Part shown: positions 38,159 to 46,090 of the stretch, piece by piece
How positions within the stretch are numbered: the stretch's first letter is position 1
How the letters are laid out: each line of letters starts with the position of its first letter
Assembly (NCBI GenBank): GCA_905477785.1
Contig: CAJQGR010000075.1
Location: forward strand, 1 to 46,090
Direction of reading: 5' to 3'
From: an uncultured Hellea sp.
GTDB lineage: Bacteria; Pseudomonadota; Alphaproteobacteria; Caulobacterales; Maricaulaceae
Length of the DNA stretch: 46,090 nucleotides
The notes under the pieces: generated by a model
The model's database searches: none
Told to the model about the DNA's origin: nothing
Seen by the model: only the letters and a program-made list of their open reading frames with translations
Program-made: the position numbers and the translations under genes

Positions 38159-38884
38159 TTAAGATTTCCTTATTGTATGCCAACCATTTTCACTCAGTAA
38201 TTCATAAGGCTGAAAACGTGATTTATATTCCATTTTCTTACTACCCTTAACCCAGTAGCCAAGATATAGGTACGGGAAATCATTTTTTTTACAACGGTTT
38301 ATTTGGTTTAGTATCATAAAGGTTCCCAAACTTTTTGTTTTAAAAGTTGTGTCAAAAAAACTATAAACCATCGAATAGCCATCAGAAAGGTTGTCGATTA
38401 GTGAGACTCCTAAAAGATTATTTTTTTTATTTCTAAACTCAATGATATCAGTTTCTGATGCACATTCTTCAACCATCATTTGATAGCGTGAAAAATCTAT
38501 TTCTGACATCCCACCTCCATCATGTCGTGATTTTAAGTAATGTTGAAGTAATTCAAATTGTTCATTTGTCGCAATAGGTGGTTTTATTGATACGTTAAGA
38601 TCAGAATTTATTTTTAGAACCCTTCTGAAGCTTTTTTTATATTTAAAATCATCAATTTTTATTCGCAAAGATTCACATGAATTACAGTTTTCACATGCCG
38701 GTCTATATATTACATTCTGAGACCTTCTAAAGCCAAAATGAGTTAAGTGATTGTTTAATAATGGTCCATTTATAGGATCTAATTGAGTGAATACCTTTCT
38801 TTCCATTAAGTGCGGTAAATAGGGACATGGGGCAGGCACAGTCAGGTAAAATTGAATTTTATTTGTGTTAAAAGGCTGGGTCAC
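38159..38884 (-). CDS. bpt: Aspartate/glutamate leucyltransferase
   Basis: This 241-residue Bpt/Ate1-family enzyme transfers leucine to N-terminal Asp or Glu of proteins, marking them for ClpAP/ClpS degradation. The N-terminal PAPCPYLP and the cluster CENCNSCESLRI (about 64-75) are the family's cysteine-rich motifs, and the GNAT-like second half contains the YLGYWVKGSKKMEYKSRF segment. It lies 12 bases downstream of the SLC13-type permease and directly before dctP. The gene order is unusual for a protein-turnover enzyme, but the transcript is compact. Confidence 0.93.
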   Translation of the reverse strand: MTQPFNTNKIQFYLTVPAPCPYLPHLMERKVFTQLDPINGPLLNNHLTHFGFRRSQNVIYRPACENCNSCESLRIKIDDFKYKKSFRRVLKINSDLNVSIKPPIATNEQFELLQHYLKSRHDGGGMSEIDFSRYQMMVEECASETDIIEFRNKKNNLLGVSLIDNLSDGYSMVYSFFDTTFKTKSLGTFMILNQINRCKKNDFPYLYLGYWVKGSKKMEYKSRFQPYELLSENGWHTIRKS

Positions 38885-38896
38885 ATTAATGTCTGT

Positions 38897-40735
38897 TTAT
38901 AAATTTAAGAAATATGGAGATAAAACACTAAAACTGATCCAAAGTATTAATATTAATGGGATACCAAAAAGAGCGAAATCCGAAAACTTATAATGACCAG
39001 GTCCCATTACTAGTAAATTTGTCTGATAAGCAATTGGCGTTGCAAAAGAACAATTTGTGGCAAATATAACAGTTAAAACAATTGAAATGGGGTCAATTCC
39101 TGTTTGTTGACTAATTGCTAGTCCAATTGGAGCAAATAATAATGCAGCAGCACTATTAGAAATAATATTTGTTAAAATAGCTATAATTAAGAAAATGGAA
39201 CTTAATAGAATTTGATCTCCATATGGTTGAAATGTGTTTATGACAGTAAGGCCTATATATTCTGCTCCTCCTGTTTTATCTAGTGCAAGACCCATTGCGA
39301 ATGCAGCGCCAATTAATAGAAATATTTTCATATCCAGAGCTCTAATAGCCTGTCGTATATTTAAACACCCTGAAGCTATCATAAATATTGCACCTGTTAA
39401 TGCTGCTATTTCAATGGGTAAAAGACTTGTAGCAGCACTAGCCACTGTACCAATAAAAATTAATTGAGCTATAATAGACTTCCTTACATCGGGCAATTCT
39501 TTGGTTGACCAATCTAATAAAAGTAAATCTCTGTTTTCACGGAGTTCGTTTATTTCTGATTCATATCCAAATAGCAGCAATATATCTCCTGCTTCCAGTC
39601 TAATATCAAGCATCCTCTTTCTGATCATCCTTGAACGTCTTTGTATGCCTAAAACTAAACATCCAGTTTGACGGCGGAAACCTATCTGTTCTATATTTCT
39701 ACCAATCATTCTAGAGCTAGGAGTAATAACTGCCTCGCTAATTACTATAGATTGATTGTGTTCATTATCTTTTTGCTTCTTTTGAAAGCCCGTTATATTC
39801 AGCATCCCTTTTAGGTATTCTGGACTGGATGTTAGTAAATTTGATAGTGATTTTCTTGTAGCGGCAACAATCAATATATCATCTTCTAAAAGTGCATGTT
39901 CAAAAGGAGGTAAGAATATATCATCTCCTCGTTGCACCATTCGAACAGTTACGTCTTTTAGCTTTGGATATAAACCAGCTACCGGTATGGCTTCAGTCAA
40001 TGGATGGTATTTAGTAATTCTTATTTGTGCTATATATTGATGACCCGAAGTTTTACTATTATTTTTTTGTTTACTTTTATTTGGCAATAAAATTGGCGCA
40101 GCTATTATAATATAAATTGCTCCAATCATTGCTAAGACTATACCAAATGGAAATTGAGTAAAAAACTTTAGAGATAAATCTGAAGATCTTATTAAAACAT
40201 CGTTGACCAGCATGTTTGTTGATGACCCTATGAGGGTGGTCATTCCAGCTAGTATGCAAATAAAACTTAAAGGCATCATGTAGATAGATGTTGAGCGCCT
40301 TAAACGGAGAGACATCGATGCTATGATTGGAATAAACATAACAACAACCGGAGTATTATTCATGAACATTGATACTGAAAATGCTATTATAAAGACAATT
40401 GATAAGGTTCGTCTTGGAGTATTATCTAATGCACTATTTATACTATGTATCGGTCCTTCAAATGCACCTGTTTGAAATAAACCTTGTCCAACCACTAATA
40501 ATGCCATTATTGTAATTAATGCTGGGGCGGCAAACCCTGACAATAAAGATGTGCTGTCAAAATTGGGGCTATTTTCGGGCGTAAAGAAATGAAAAAATAT
40601 CATCAAGCTTGTAATAACTCCAACTGATATTACCTCTATTGAGTACTTTTCCCTTATATAGAAATAAACAGCCACAAGCACCATGAACATAGTTGCCCAC
40701 ATTTGCCAGTTGGGAGATATCAAACCTAATTCCAT
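38897..40735 (-). CDS. SLC13/DASS-type permease with two RCK_C domains
   Basis: This 612-residue permease has membrane halves at residues 1-215 and about 415-612. Two regulator-of-K-conductance C-terminal (TrkA-C) domains lie between, at about 232-305 and 328-408. The signature SSTNML (171-176) and its counterpart IAYQTN in the second half are the substrate/sodium motifs of the DASS family. Members carry sulfate, di- or tricarboxylates, or other anions; the RCK_C insertion is seen in sulfate/thiosulfate-type carriers. It opens the operon continuing into bpt and the TRAP genes. Divergent from the beta-hydroxyacid dehydrogenase gene, with 90 bases between. Confidence 0.88.
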   Translation of the reverse strand: MELGLISPNWQMWATMFMVLVAVYFYIREKYSIEVISVGVITSLMIFFHFFTPENSPNFDSTSLLSGFAAPALITIMALLVVGQGLFQTGAFEGPIHSINSALDNTPRRTLSIVFIIAFSVSMFMNNTPVVVMFIPIIASMSLRLRRSTSIYMMPLSFICILAGMTTLIGSSTNMLVNDVLIRSSDLSLKFFTQFPFGIVLAMIGAIYIIIAAPILLPNKSKQKNNSKTSGHQYIAQIRITKYHPLTEAIPVAGLYPKLKDVTVRMVQRGDDIFLPPFEHALLEDDILIVAATRKSLSNLLTSSPEYLKGMLNITGFQKKQKDNEHNQSIVISEAVITPSSRMIGRNIEQIGFRRQTGCLVLGIQRRSRMIRKRMLDIRLEAGDILLLFGYESEINELRENRDLLLLDWSTKELPDVRKSIIAQLIFIGTVASAATSLLPIEIAALTGAIFMIASGCLNIRQAIRALDMKIFLLIGAAFAMGLALDKTGGAEYIGLTVINTFQPYGDQILLSSIFLIIAILTNIISNSAAALLFAPIGLAISQQTGIDPISIVLTVIFATNCSFATPIAYQTNLLVMGPGHYKFSDFALFGIPLILILWISFSVLSPYFLNL

Positions 40736-40825
40736 AATTATTTAATTATCTTTTCGAATAATTCTTTCATATTTCTATTTGATTGAATAGATGATTATAA
40801 ATCAAGAGTTTTCTGGAGATTATAT

Positions 40826-41680
40826 ATGTCGATATGTGCTTTTTTAGGATTAGGAGTTATGGGTTACCCCATGGCAGGCCATCTAGAATATGCTTTTAAC
40901 GAATTGAGGGTTTGGAATAGAACTCCTGAAAAAAGCCATGAATGGGGAAAGGAGTATAAGGGTACTGTATCATCAACTATCCAAAAGGCAGTTGCTGGAG
41001 CTGACTTTGTTATTATGTGTGTGGGAAATGATGATGATGTTTTTTCTGTATTTGATGAGGTTATATTACACCTTAAGCCTGGCTCAATAATTATTGATCA
41101 TACCACAACTTCTGAGAATTGTGCAAAATATTGTTATAATAAAGCCTTAAAAAACTCATGTGGGTTTATTGATGCCCCTGTATCAGGAGGTGAGTCAGGT
41201 GCAATTAAGGGAATGCTAACAGCAATATGTGGGGGCGACGAGGTTATTTTTCATAGATCAATTGATGTAATTTCTAATTATAGCAAGTCAGTGAAACTCA
41301 TGGGTGGTGCAGGAACTGGACAATTAACAAAAATGGTAAATCAAATCTGTATAGCTGGTATATTACAAGGGTTAGCGGAGGGTATATATTTTGCTCAGAA
41401 AGCCGGCTTGGATATAGAAAAAGTTATTAACGCAATAGGCAAGGGTGCGGCACAAAGTTGGCAAATGGATAATAGGGCGCTTACGATGAGTAAAGGCGAG
41501 TATGATTTTGGATTTGCTGTTGATCACATGCGTAAAGACCTTGGAATAGTTCTGAATACATCAAAAAAATTAGATATAAATTTATCAGTCGTAGAAATGG
41601 TTGATGAATACTATGCGGAAATTCAGAACAGTGGAGGTAATCGCTTGGACACTTCTAGTCTTCTTAAGAGGCTTATATAA
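40826..41680 (+). CDS. NAD(P)-dependent beta-hydroxyacid dehydrogenase
   Basis: This 284-residue protein belongs to the 3-hydroxyisobutyrate / tartronate-semialdehyde reductase family. GLGVMGYPMAGHL forms the nucleotide-binding start, DAPVSGGESGA (116-126) the substrate loop, and Lys169 (QLTKMVNQ) is the catalytic lysine with Asn172. Which hydroxyacid is used cannot be seen. It is a single-gene unit ending 13 bases from the hemB stop in tail-to-tail orientation. The ribosome binding site is CTGGAG. Confidence 0.88.
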   Translation: MSICAFLGLGVMGYPMAGHLEYAFNELRVWNRTPEKSHEWGKEYKGTVSSTIQKAVAGADFVIMCVGNDDDVFSVFDEVILHLKPGSIIIDHTTTSENCAKYCYNKALKNSCGFIDAPVSGGESGAIKGMLTAICGGDEVIFHRSIDVISNYSKSVKLMGGAGTGQLTKMVNQICIAGILQGLAEGIYFAQKAGLDIEKVINAIGKGAAQSWQMDNRALTMSKGEYDFGFAVDHMRKDLGIVLNTSKKLDINLSVVEMVDEYYAEIQNSGGNRLDTSSLLKRLI

Positions 41681-41692
41681 TTGTTATTAATA

Positions 41693-42679
41693 CTAATTTT
41701 TTAACCATTTTGCAGCCTCTGGCGCAAAATAAGTAAATATACCATCACATCCAGCTCGTTTAAAACTTAGTAAGCTTTCCATCACAATCTTTTTCTCATC
41801 TAACCACCCATTTTGTGATACGGCTTTTAACATGGAATATTCTCCGCTAACTTGAAAGGCATATGTTGGCATTCTGAATTCATCCTTTATTCTTTTAATT
41901 ATATCTAAATAAGGCATTCCTGGTTTAATCATTATCATATCTGCACCCTCAAGAATATCTTGTTCAACTTCCCGTAAAGCCTCATCACTATTAGCGGGAT
42001 CCATTTGATAGGTCCTTTTGTCACCAACTAAGCTTAATGATGTTCCTATTGCATCTCTGTAAGGTCCATAAAATGATGAAGCATATTTGGCAGCATAAGA
42101 CATTATCATTACATCACAAAGATGCGCCTTCTCTAATGAATCTCTTATAGCCACTACTCGTCCATCCATCATGTCCGATGGAGCGACAATATCTGCACCT
42201 GCATTTCCAAGAATGTTTGCACTTTCTGCTAATATCTCTATTGAAGCATCATTTAGAATTTTATTTCCTTCCATTAAACCGTCGTGACCATGACTTGTGT
42301 ATGGATCAAGGGCAACATCAACTATGATTCCTAGATTGGGTGTAGATGCTTTTATAGCCTGTATTGCTTGCGGTATGAGGCCATTTGGATTTAATGCTTC
42401 CGAAGCACATTCAGTTTTATTTTTTGGGTTAATATTTGGAAATAGTGCAATTGCTGGAATGCCTAGATCGGTTGCTTTTTTTGCCTCGGAAACGATTTCA
42501 TCAAGATTTACTCGATCAATTCCGGGCATTGATGGTATTGAGGTCCGTTTCGCTTTTGAGTCAGATACTATGATAGTCCAAATTAGGTCTTTTCGCAGCA
42601 CTTCATTTTCACTAACTAAGCTGCGTGACCAGCTAGAGCCTCTTGTTCTTCGTAATCTTGTAAATGGATATGTTGACAA
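41693..42679 (-). CDS. hemB: Delta-aminolevulinic acid dehydratase (porphobilinogen synthase)
   Basis: This 328-residue HemB condenses two 5-aminolevulinate molecules into porphobilinogen. The Schiff-base lysines are Lys198 (YAAKYASSFYG) and Lys252 (MIKPG). The metal-site segment reads DVALDPYTSHGHDG, with Asp121 and Asp125 where zinc enzymes have cysteines, so it is the magnesium-type. The start codon is TTG at 42677-42679; the first in-frame ATG is 50 codons later, and AGAGGA lies seven to eight bases upstream of the TTG. It is divergent from hemA across a 165-base region containing paired direct repeats. Confidence 0.96.
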   Translation of the reverse strand: MSTYPFTRLRRTRGSSWSRSLVSENEVLRKDLIWTIIVSDSKAKRTSIPSMPGIDRVNLDEIVSEAKKATDLGIPAIALFPNINPKNKTECASEALNPNGLIPQAIQAIKASTPNLGIIVDVALDPYTSHGHDGLMEGNKILNDASIEILAESANILGNAGADIVAPSDMMDGRVVAIRDSLEKAHLCDVMIMSYAAKYASSFYGPYRDAIGTSLSLVGDKRTYQMDPANSDEALREVEQDILEGADMIMIKPGMPYLDIIKRIKDEFRMPTYAFQVSGEYSMLKAVSQNGWLDEKKIVMESLLSFKRAGCDGIFTYFAPEAAKWLKN

Positions 42680-42700
42680 TACAAAGTCCTCTTTTTTTTT

Positions 42701-42706
42701 ATTATA
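42701..42706 (-). promoter_or_regulatory. hemB promoter -10 box
   Basis: The reverse strand reads TATAAT, a perfect -10 box. The hexamer 17 bases upstream (42724-42729) is ATATGA, a poor -35, and the first direct repeat (42729-42743) abuts it. This arrangement fits a promoter needing an activator. Confidence 0.45.
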
Positions 42707-42728
42707 TCATTTTACCTGACTGTTCATA

Positions 42729-42774
42729 TGCGACGATTTTGCATTTAAATAGGGATGATTGCGACGATTGTGCA
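42729..42774. promoter_or_regulatory. Paired 15-bp direct repeats between hemB and hemA
   Basis: TGCGACGATTTTGCA (42729-42743) and TGCGACGATTGTGCA (42760-42774) match at 14 of 15 positions and start 31 bases apart, close to three helical turns, so a bound protein would lie on one face of the DNA. The half-site GCGAC resembles the GCGNC half of RegA/PrrA redox-regulator sites, known to control hem genes in some alphaproteobacteria. The second copy overlaps the -35 region that would serve hemA. Confidence 0.55.
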
Positions 42775-42844
42775 GTAGCAATATTTAGGTAAATATATAT
42801 ACAAGAGACATTGGTATCAACATATTCTCATTGAAGGCGAGAAA

Positions 42845-44071
42845 TTGACATATAAAAAATTTAGAAATGAATTCGAGTTCGCTGTAAATTCTGTCCGTGA
42901 AGAGGGTAGATACCGTATATTTAGAGATATACGTCGTAAATCAGGTTCTTTCCCTCATGCTACATGGTTTAGGGCTGACAGTGAAAAGGATATAGTAGTT
43001 TGGTGCTCAAATGATTATCTTGGCATGGGACAGAATGAATGCGTAATTGAGGCAGTTAAGTCTGCAGTTGATAGTGCAGGTACTGGCTCGGGAGGTACTC
43101 GGAATATTTCAGGAACCACTAGGTACCATGTTCAATTAGAGAAGGAGTTAGCTGATTTGCATAACAAAGATAGGTCATTAGTAATGACTTCAGGTTATGT
43201 TGCTAACGAAGCAACATTAGGAGTCATGAGCAAGATACTGCCTGGATTGGTTATTCTTTCTGATGAAAAAAATCATGCATCGATGATTTCTGGTATTCAA
43301 AGAGCTAGATGTAAAAAAATTATTTTTAACCATAATGACCTTACGGACCTTGAGATTAAATTAAAATCACTTCCCTTGAAAACACCTAAAATAATTGCTT
43401 TCGAATCTGTTTATTCTATGGACGCTGATATAGCTCCAATTAAGGAAATATGTGATTTAGCAGATAAATACAATGCATTAACATATATAGATGAGGTCCA
43501 TGCAGTAGGAATGTATGGTCAAACCGGCGGTGGAGTTTGCGAAGAATTAGGTCTATCGAATAGAATCGATATTATCCAAGGAACTTTAGCAAAAGCTTAT
43601 GGTATGGTTGGTGGCTATATAGCAGCAGATGAGGTTATTATTGATGCTGTCCGATCAATGGCTTCTGGATTTATTTTTACTACATCGATACCGCCAAGTA
43701 CGGCAGCTGGGGCCTTAAGGTCTGTTAAGATTTTAAAAGTAACACCAGAAAAACGTGTTAAACATCAAGAGAGAGCAGAAGCGCTAAAAGATCGTTTTAG
43801 GTTGGCTGGTTATGATTTTATTGATGGTAAAACACACATAGTCCCAATTATGGTTGGAGATCCAGTTAAATGCCAGGCAATATCTGATCGTTTAATAGAA
43901 AAATTTGGCATTTATGCTCAACCAATCAATTTTCCAACAGTACCACGTGGGACTGAAAGACTCAGGTTTACTCCTAGTCCTTTTCATGATGATGTTATGA
44001 TGGATAACTTAATGATTGCACTTGATTCAGTTTGGAAAGAGTTTGGTTTAGATAAGAAAAAGGTAGCATAG
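42845..44071 (+). CDS. hemA: 5-aminolevulinate synthase
   Basis: This 408-residue PLP-dependent enzyme joins glycine and succinyl-CoA to form 5-aminolevulinate, the C4 heme pathway of alphaproteobacteria. SNDYLGMG and [11 protein letters not shown] near the N-terminus, [10 protein letters not shown] (216-225) and the PLP lysine Lys250 in QGTLAKAYG are all conserved. The start is TTG at 42845; no ATG occurs in frame for about 60 codons, and AAGGCGAG precedes it. A possible promoter is TTGTGC (42768-42773) with AAATAT (42791-42796). The gene is followed by a weak hairpin and glyA, which makes glycine for this reaction. Confidence 0.96.
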   Translation: MTYKKFRNEFEFAVNSVREEGRYRIFRDIRRKSGSFPHATWFRADSEKDIVVWCSNDYLGMGQNECVIEAVKSAVDSAGTGSGGTRNISGTTRYHVQLEKELADLHNKDRSLVMTSGYVANEATLGVMSKILPGLVILSDEKNHASMISGIQRARCKKIIFNHNDLTDLEIKLKSLPLKTPKIIAFESVYSMDADIAPIKEICDLADKYNALTYIDEVHAVGMYGQTGGGVCEELGLSNRIDIIQGTLAKAYGMVGGYIAADEVIIDAVRSMASGFIFTTSIPPSTAAGALRSVKILKVTPEKRVKHQERAEALKDRFRLAGYDFIDGKTHIVPIMVGDPVKCQAISDRLIEKFGIYAQPINFPTVPRGTERLRFTPSPFHDDVMMDNLMIALDSVWKEFGLDKKKVA

Positions 44072-44082
44072 TAACCTTTTTT
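44057..44082 (+). terminator. Possible terminator overlapping the hemA stop
   Basis: AAAAAGGT (44057-44064) pairs with ACCTTTTT (44074-44081) across a nine-base loop and ends in a T tract. Only two G-C pairs support it, so it is a weak candidate. It would allow partial read-through into glyA. Confidence 0.35.
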
Positions 44083-44137
44083 ATTGAATTAAGTTATTAA
44101 TATTTTTAAATAATTCTCTTTTTATTGGAGTCGCAAA

Positions 44138-45427
44138 ATGAGCGGTCAGAGAAATACATATCCTGAAAAATACTTTACTGAAAAATTAAATATCCGAGAC
44201 CCGGAAGTCTACGCCTCTATGTTTGATGAGTTAGAGAGACAAAAACATGAAATTGAATTAATAGCTTCTGAAAATATTGTCTCTCAGGCTGTTTTAGAGG
44301 CGCAAGGTTCCGTCTTAACAAACAAATACGCTGAAGGTTACCCTGGAAAGCGTTATTATGGTGGTTGTCATCATGTCGATGTGACAGAGCAATTAGCTAT
44401 CGATCGTGTCTGTCAATTATTTAATTGTGGATATGCAAATGTTCAACCAAACTCAGGTTCGCAAGCAAATCAAGGAGTTTTCTTAGCTCTTTTAAAGCCT
44501 GGCGATACAATACTTGGCATGGATCTTGCATCAGGTGGGCATCTTACACACGGAGCACCACCTAATCTATCAGGAAAATGGTTCAATGCTGTTTCTTATG
44601 GAGTAACAGAGGATACTAATTTAATTGATTATAATCAGGTCGAGGCTTTAGCAATTGAACATAGACCTAAAATTATAATTTGTGGTGGTTCCGCTTATTC
44701 GCGTCATATTGATTTTAAGAGATTTCGTGATATTGCCAATCAAGTTGGTGCATATCTTCATGTAGATATGGCTCATTTTTCTGGATTAGTTGCTGGCGGA
44801 GTTCATCCCTCACCATTTCCTTATGCCGATGTGGTAACTTCAACCACTCACAAAACCTTGAGAGGGCCCCGAGGGGGCATAATTCTTACTAATGATCCAA
44901 AATTAGCAAAGAAATTCAACTCTGCAATTTTTCCTGGGCTACAAGGTGGTCCTTTAATGCATGTAATTGCTGCAAAAGCTGTTGCATTTCGGGATGCATT
45001 GCAGCCTGAATTTAAGGAGTATACAAAAAAAGTTATAGAGAACTGTAAAGCTATGGCTAAAGCTCTCGAGAAAGCAGGCTATGCCGTCGTTACTGGTGGT
45101 ACAGATACGCATTTGGCTTTGATTGATCTTTCACCGAAAGGGGTAAAGGGTAATCTAGCAGAAAAAGCTTTAGGTAGAGCATACATTACATGCAATAAAA
45201 ATGGTATTCCATTTGATAAAGAAAAGTTTACAATTACTTCCGGAATAAGGATAGGCTCACCAGCCGGAACAACTAGGGGTTTCGGGGTTAAAGAATTCAA
45301 AGAAATAGGTGAGCTCATGGTGGAAATACTCGATTCACTTGTAGTTCATCCGGATGGAAATGAAGCTCTAGAGGATTCCGTACGTGAAAGAGTTAAGTCT
45401 TTGACTGCTAAATTTCCTATTTATTAA
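44138..45427 (+). CDS. glyA: Serine hydroxymethyltransferase
   Basis: This 429-residue PLP enzyme interconverts serine and glycine with tetrahydrofolate. [10 protein letters not shown] (40-49), [11 protein letters not shown] (66-76) and the PLP lysine Lys239 in [14 protein letters not shown] are all present. The ribosome binding site is TTGGAGT before the ATG. It heads the glyA-nrdR-ribD order common in alphaproteobacteria. It would also supply one-carbon units and glycine for hemA, and could take up methylene-tetrahydrofolate made by SoxBDAG. Confidence 0.97.
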   Translation: MSGQRNTYPEKYFTEKLNIRDPEVYASMFDELERQKHEIELIASENIVSQAVLEAQGSVLTNKYAEGYPGKRYYGGCHHVDVTEQLAIDRVCQLFNCGYANVQPNSGSQANQGVFLALLKPGDTILGMDLASGGHLTHGAPPNLSGKWFNAVSYGVTEDTNLIDYNQVEALAIEHRPKIIICGGSAYSRHIDFKRFRDIANQVGAYLHVDMAHFSGLVAGGVHPSPFPYADVVTSTTHKTLRGPRGGIILTNDPKLAKKFNSAIFPGLQGGPLMHVIAAKAVAFRDALQPEFKEYTKKVIENCKAMAKALEKAGYAVVTGGTDTHLALIDLSPKGVKGNLAEKALGRAYITCNKNGIPFDKEKFTITSGIRIGSPAGTTRGFGVKEFKEIGELMVEILDSLVVHPDGNEALEDSVRERVKSLTAKFPIY

Positions 45428-45487
45428 TGATTAAACCTTTTTATATAACTCATTTGCTCCTTTAAATAATCGTGATATATAAGTTAT

Positions 45488-45952
45488 ATGCGTTGCCCAT
45501 TTTGTAGTTCAGAAGACACACAAGTTAAGGATAGCCGTCAAGCAGAAGATAATACTGCTGTTAGACGCAGGAGATTGTGTGGTAATTGTTCTGGTCGCTT
45601 CACTACATTTGAACGAGTTCAGCTTCGTGAATTAATAGTTGTAAAGAAATCGGGAAGAAGAACTCCTTTCGATAGAGATAAAATGACAAGGTCTATAATG
45701 ATTGCAATGCAAAAAAGACCGGTTGAGCCTGAAAGAATAGAGCAGATGATCAGTGGTGTTATCAGGCAGCTTGAAAGTGCAGGTAACTCGGATATTACCT
45801 CTGACCAAATTGGGGCTCTGGCTATGGAGGGATTAGCAGGTCTTGATAAGGTGGCCTACGTAAGATATGCGTCTGTATATAAGGATTTCAGGGCTACAGC
45901 AGATTTTGAGACCTTTATAGAAGAAGAAAAGCTAGACTCTGAAGCTACTTAG
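45488..45952 (+). CDS. nrdR: Transcriptional repressor NrdR
   Basis: This 154-residue ATP-cone repressor of ribonucleotide reductase genes has an N-terminal zinc ribbon: Cys3, Cys6, Cys31 and Cys34, with the RRRRLC segment. The ATP-cone covers about residues 46-136, starting at [11 protein letters not shown]. It is the only clear DNA-binding regulator in the window. Its targets (NrdR boxes at nrd promoters) are not in view. It precedes the ribD-type gene by 15 bases. Confidence 0.96.
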   Translation: MRCPFCSSEDTQVKDSRQAEDNTAVRRRRLCGNCSGRFTTFERVQLRELIVVKKSGRRTPFDRDKMTRSIMIAMQKRPVEPERIEQMISGVIRQLESAGNSDITSDQIGALAMEGLAGLDKVAYVRYASVYKDFRATADFETFIEEEKLDSEAT

Positions 45953-45967
45953 AAGGAATAGTTAATC

Positions 45968-46090
45968 TTGGCGCGTCCGCAAATTACATTAAAGCTTGCA
46001 ACTTCTTTAGATGGAAAAATTGCGCTTAAAAACGGTATGTCGGAATGGATTACCTGCAGTAAATCTAGGGAATACGGTCGAAGATTAAGA
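45968..46090 (+). CDS. RibD-type reductase domain protein (partial, cut by window end)
   Basis: The frame starts at TTG (45968-45970), after an in-frame TAG at 45959-45961, with AAGGA (45953-45957) as ribosome binding site. The visible 41 residues read like the start of the riboflavin reductase domain: RPQITLKLATSLDGKIA, then WIT. Full-length RibD normally begins with a deaminase domain, which is absent here, so this looks like a stand-alone reductase or a split RibD. The gene is cut at the right edge. Confidence 0.72.
   Translation, partial: MARPQITLKLATSLDGKIALKNGMSEWITCSKSREYGRRLR

Noticed and set aside
40777-40806. TTGATT/AATCAA half-sites between the SLC13 and dehydrogenase genes, resembling an FNR box
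   Set aside because: The half-sites are separated by 15 bases instead of four, so it does not fit an FNR site.

Overview
The window is an AT-rich, gene-dense stretch of bacterial chromosome, most likely from a free-living (probably marine) alphaproteobacterium. Supporting evidence is a C4-type 5-aminolevulinate synthase (hemA), a HemB of the zinc-independent type, a Bpt-type leucyltransferase, the glyA-nrdR-ribD order, an FeoAB iron importer, a TonB-dependent receptor with a neighbouring TPR-sulfotransferase, heterotetrameric sarcosine oxidase, and TRAP and BCCT uptake systems. The genus cannot be named from sequence reading alone. There are no insertion sequences, phage genes or CRISPR arrays, and NrdR is the only recognisable transcription regulator. 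No gene-free stretch exceeds 300 bases.

Region 1 (1-11.2 kb) looks like an accessory catabolic island. The tail of a TonB-dependent receptor ends at a bidirectional terminator. A minus-strand operon (SCP-x-type thiolase, second thiolase, tannase/feruloyl-esterase-like hydrolase) is divergent from a plus-strand set (nitronate monooxygenase-like protein, carotenoid/lignostilbene oxygenase, BCCT transporter). Between them lies a palindrome whose two arms form the -35 boxes of both promoters. A full TonB-dependent receptor follows and closes with a perfect-palindrome terminator.

Region 2 (11.2-24.6 kb) is the most unusual part. A plus-strand gene train (TPR-sulfotransferase, Ldh_2-type dehydrogenase, alpha-ketoglutarate-semialdehyde-type aldehyde dehydrogenase, a dipeptidase homologue lacking its first metal motif, an unrecognised 573-residue protein and a DUF3726-like protein) runs tail-to-tail into a minus-strand soxBDAG operon; the last genes overlap by 36 bp. 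The SoxD subunit contains no cysteine at all, so the zinc site known from sarcosine oxidase is not conserved. The set is consistent with catabolism of an N-methylated amino or imino acid (a glycine-betaine- or proline-betaine-like compound); the exact substrate is inference.

Region 3 (24.6-34.7 kb) is mostly housekeeping: tRNA-Phe(GAA), feoAB behind a Fur-box-like site, transketolase with a small phosphatase-like gene, parC, and a large M16 lipoprotein peptidase.

Region 4 (34.7-41.7 kb) is a compact minus-strand operon: an SLC13-type permease with two RCK_C domains, bpt, and the dctPQM genes of a TRAP transporter, followed by a plus-strand beta-hydroxyacid dehydrogenase.

Region 5 (41.7-46.1 kb) holds hemB and hemA, divergent, both starting with TTG and separated by a pair of 15-bp direct repeats. 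After them come glyA, nrdR and the start of a ribD-type reductase that appears to lack the deaminase domain. The window ends inside that gene.
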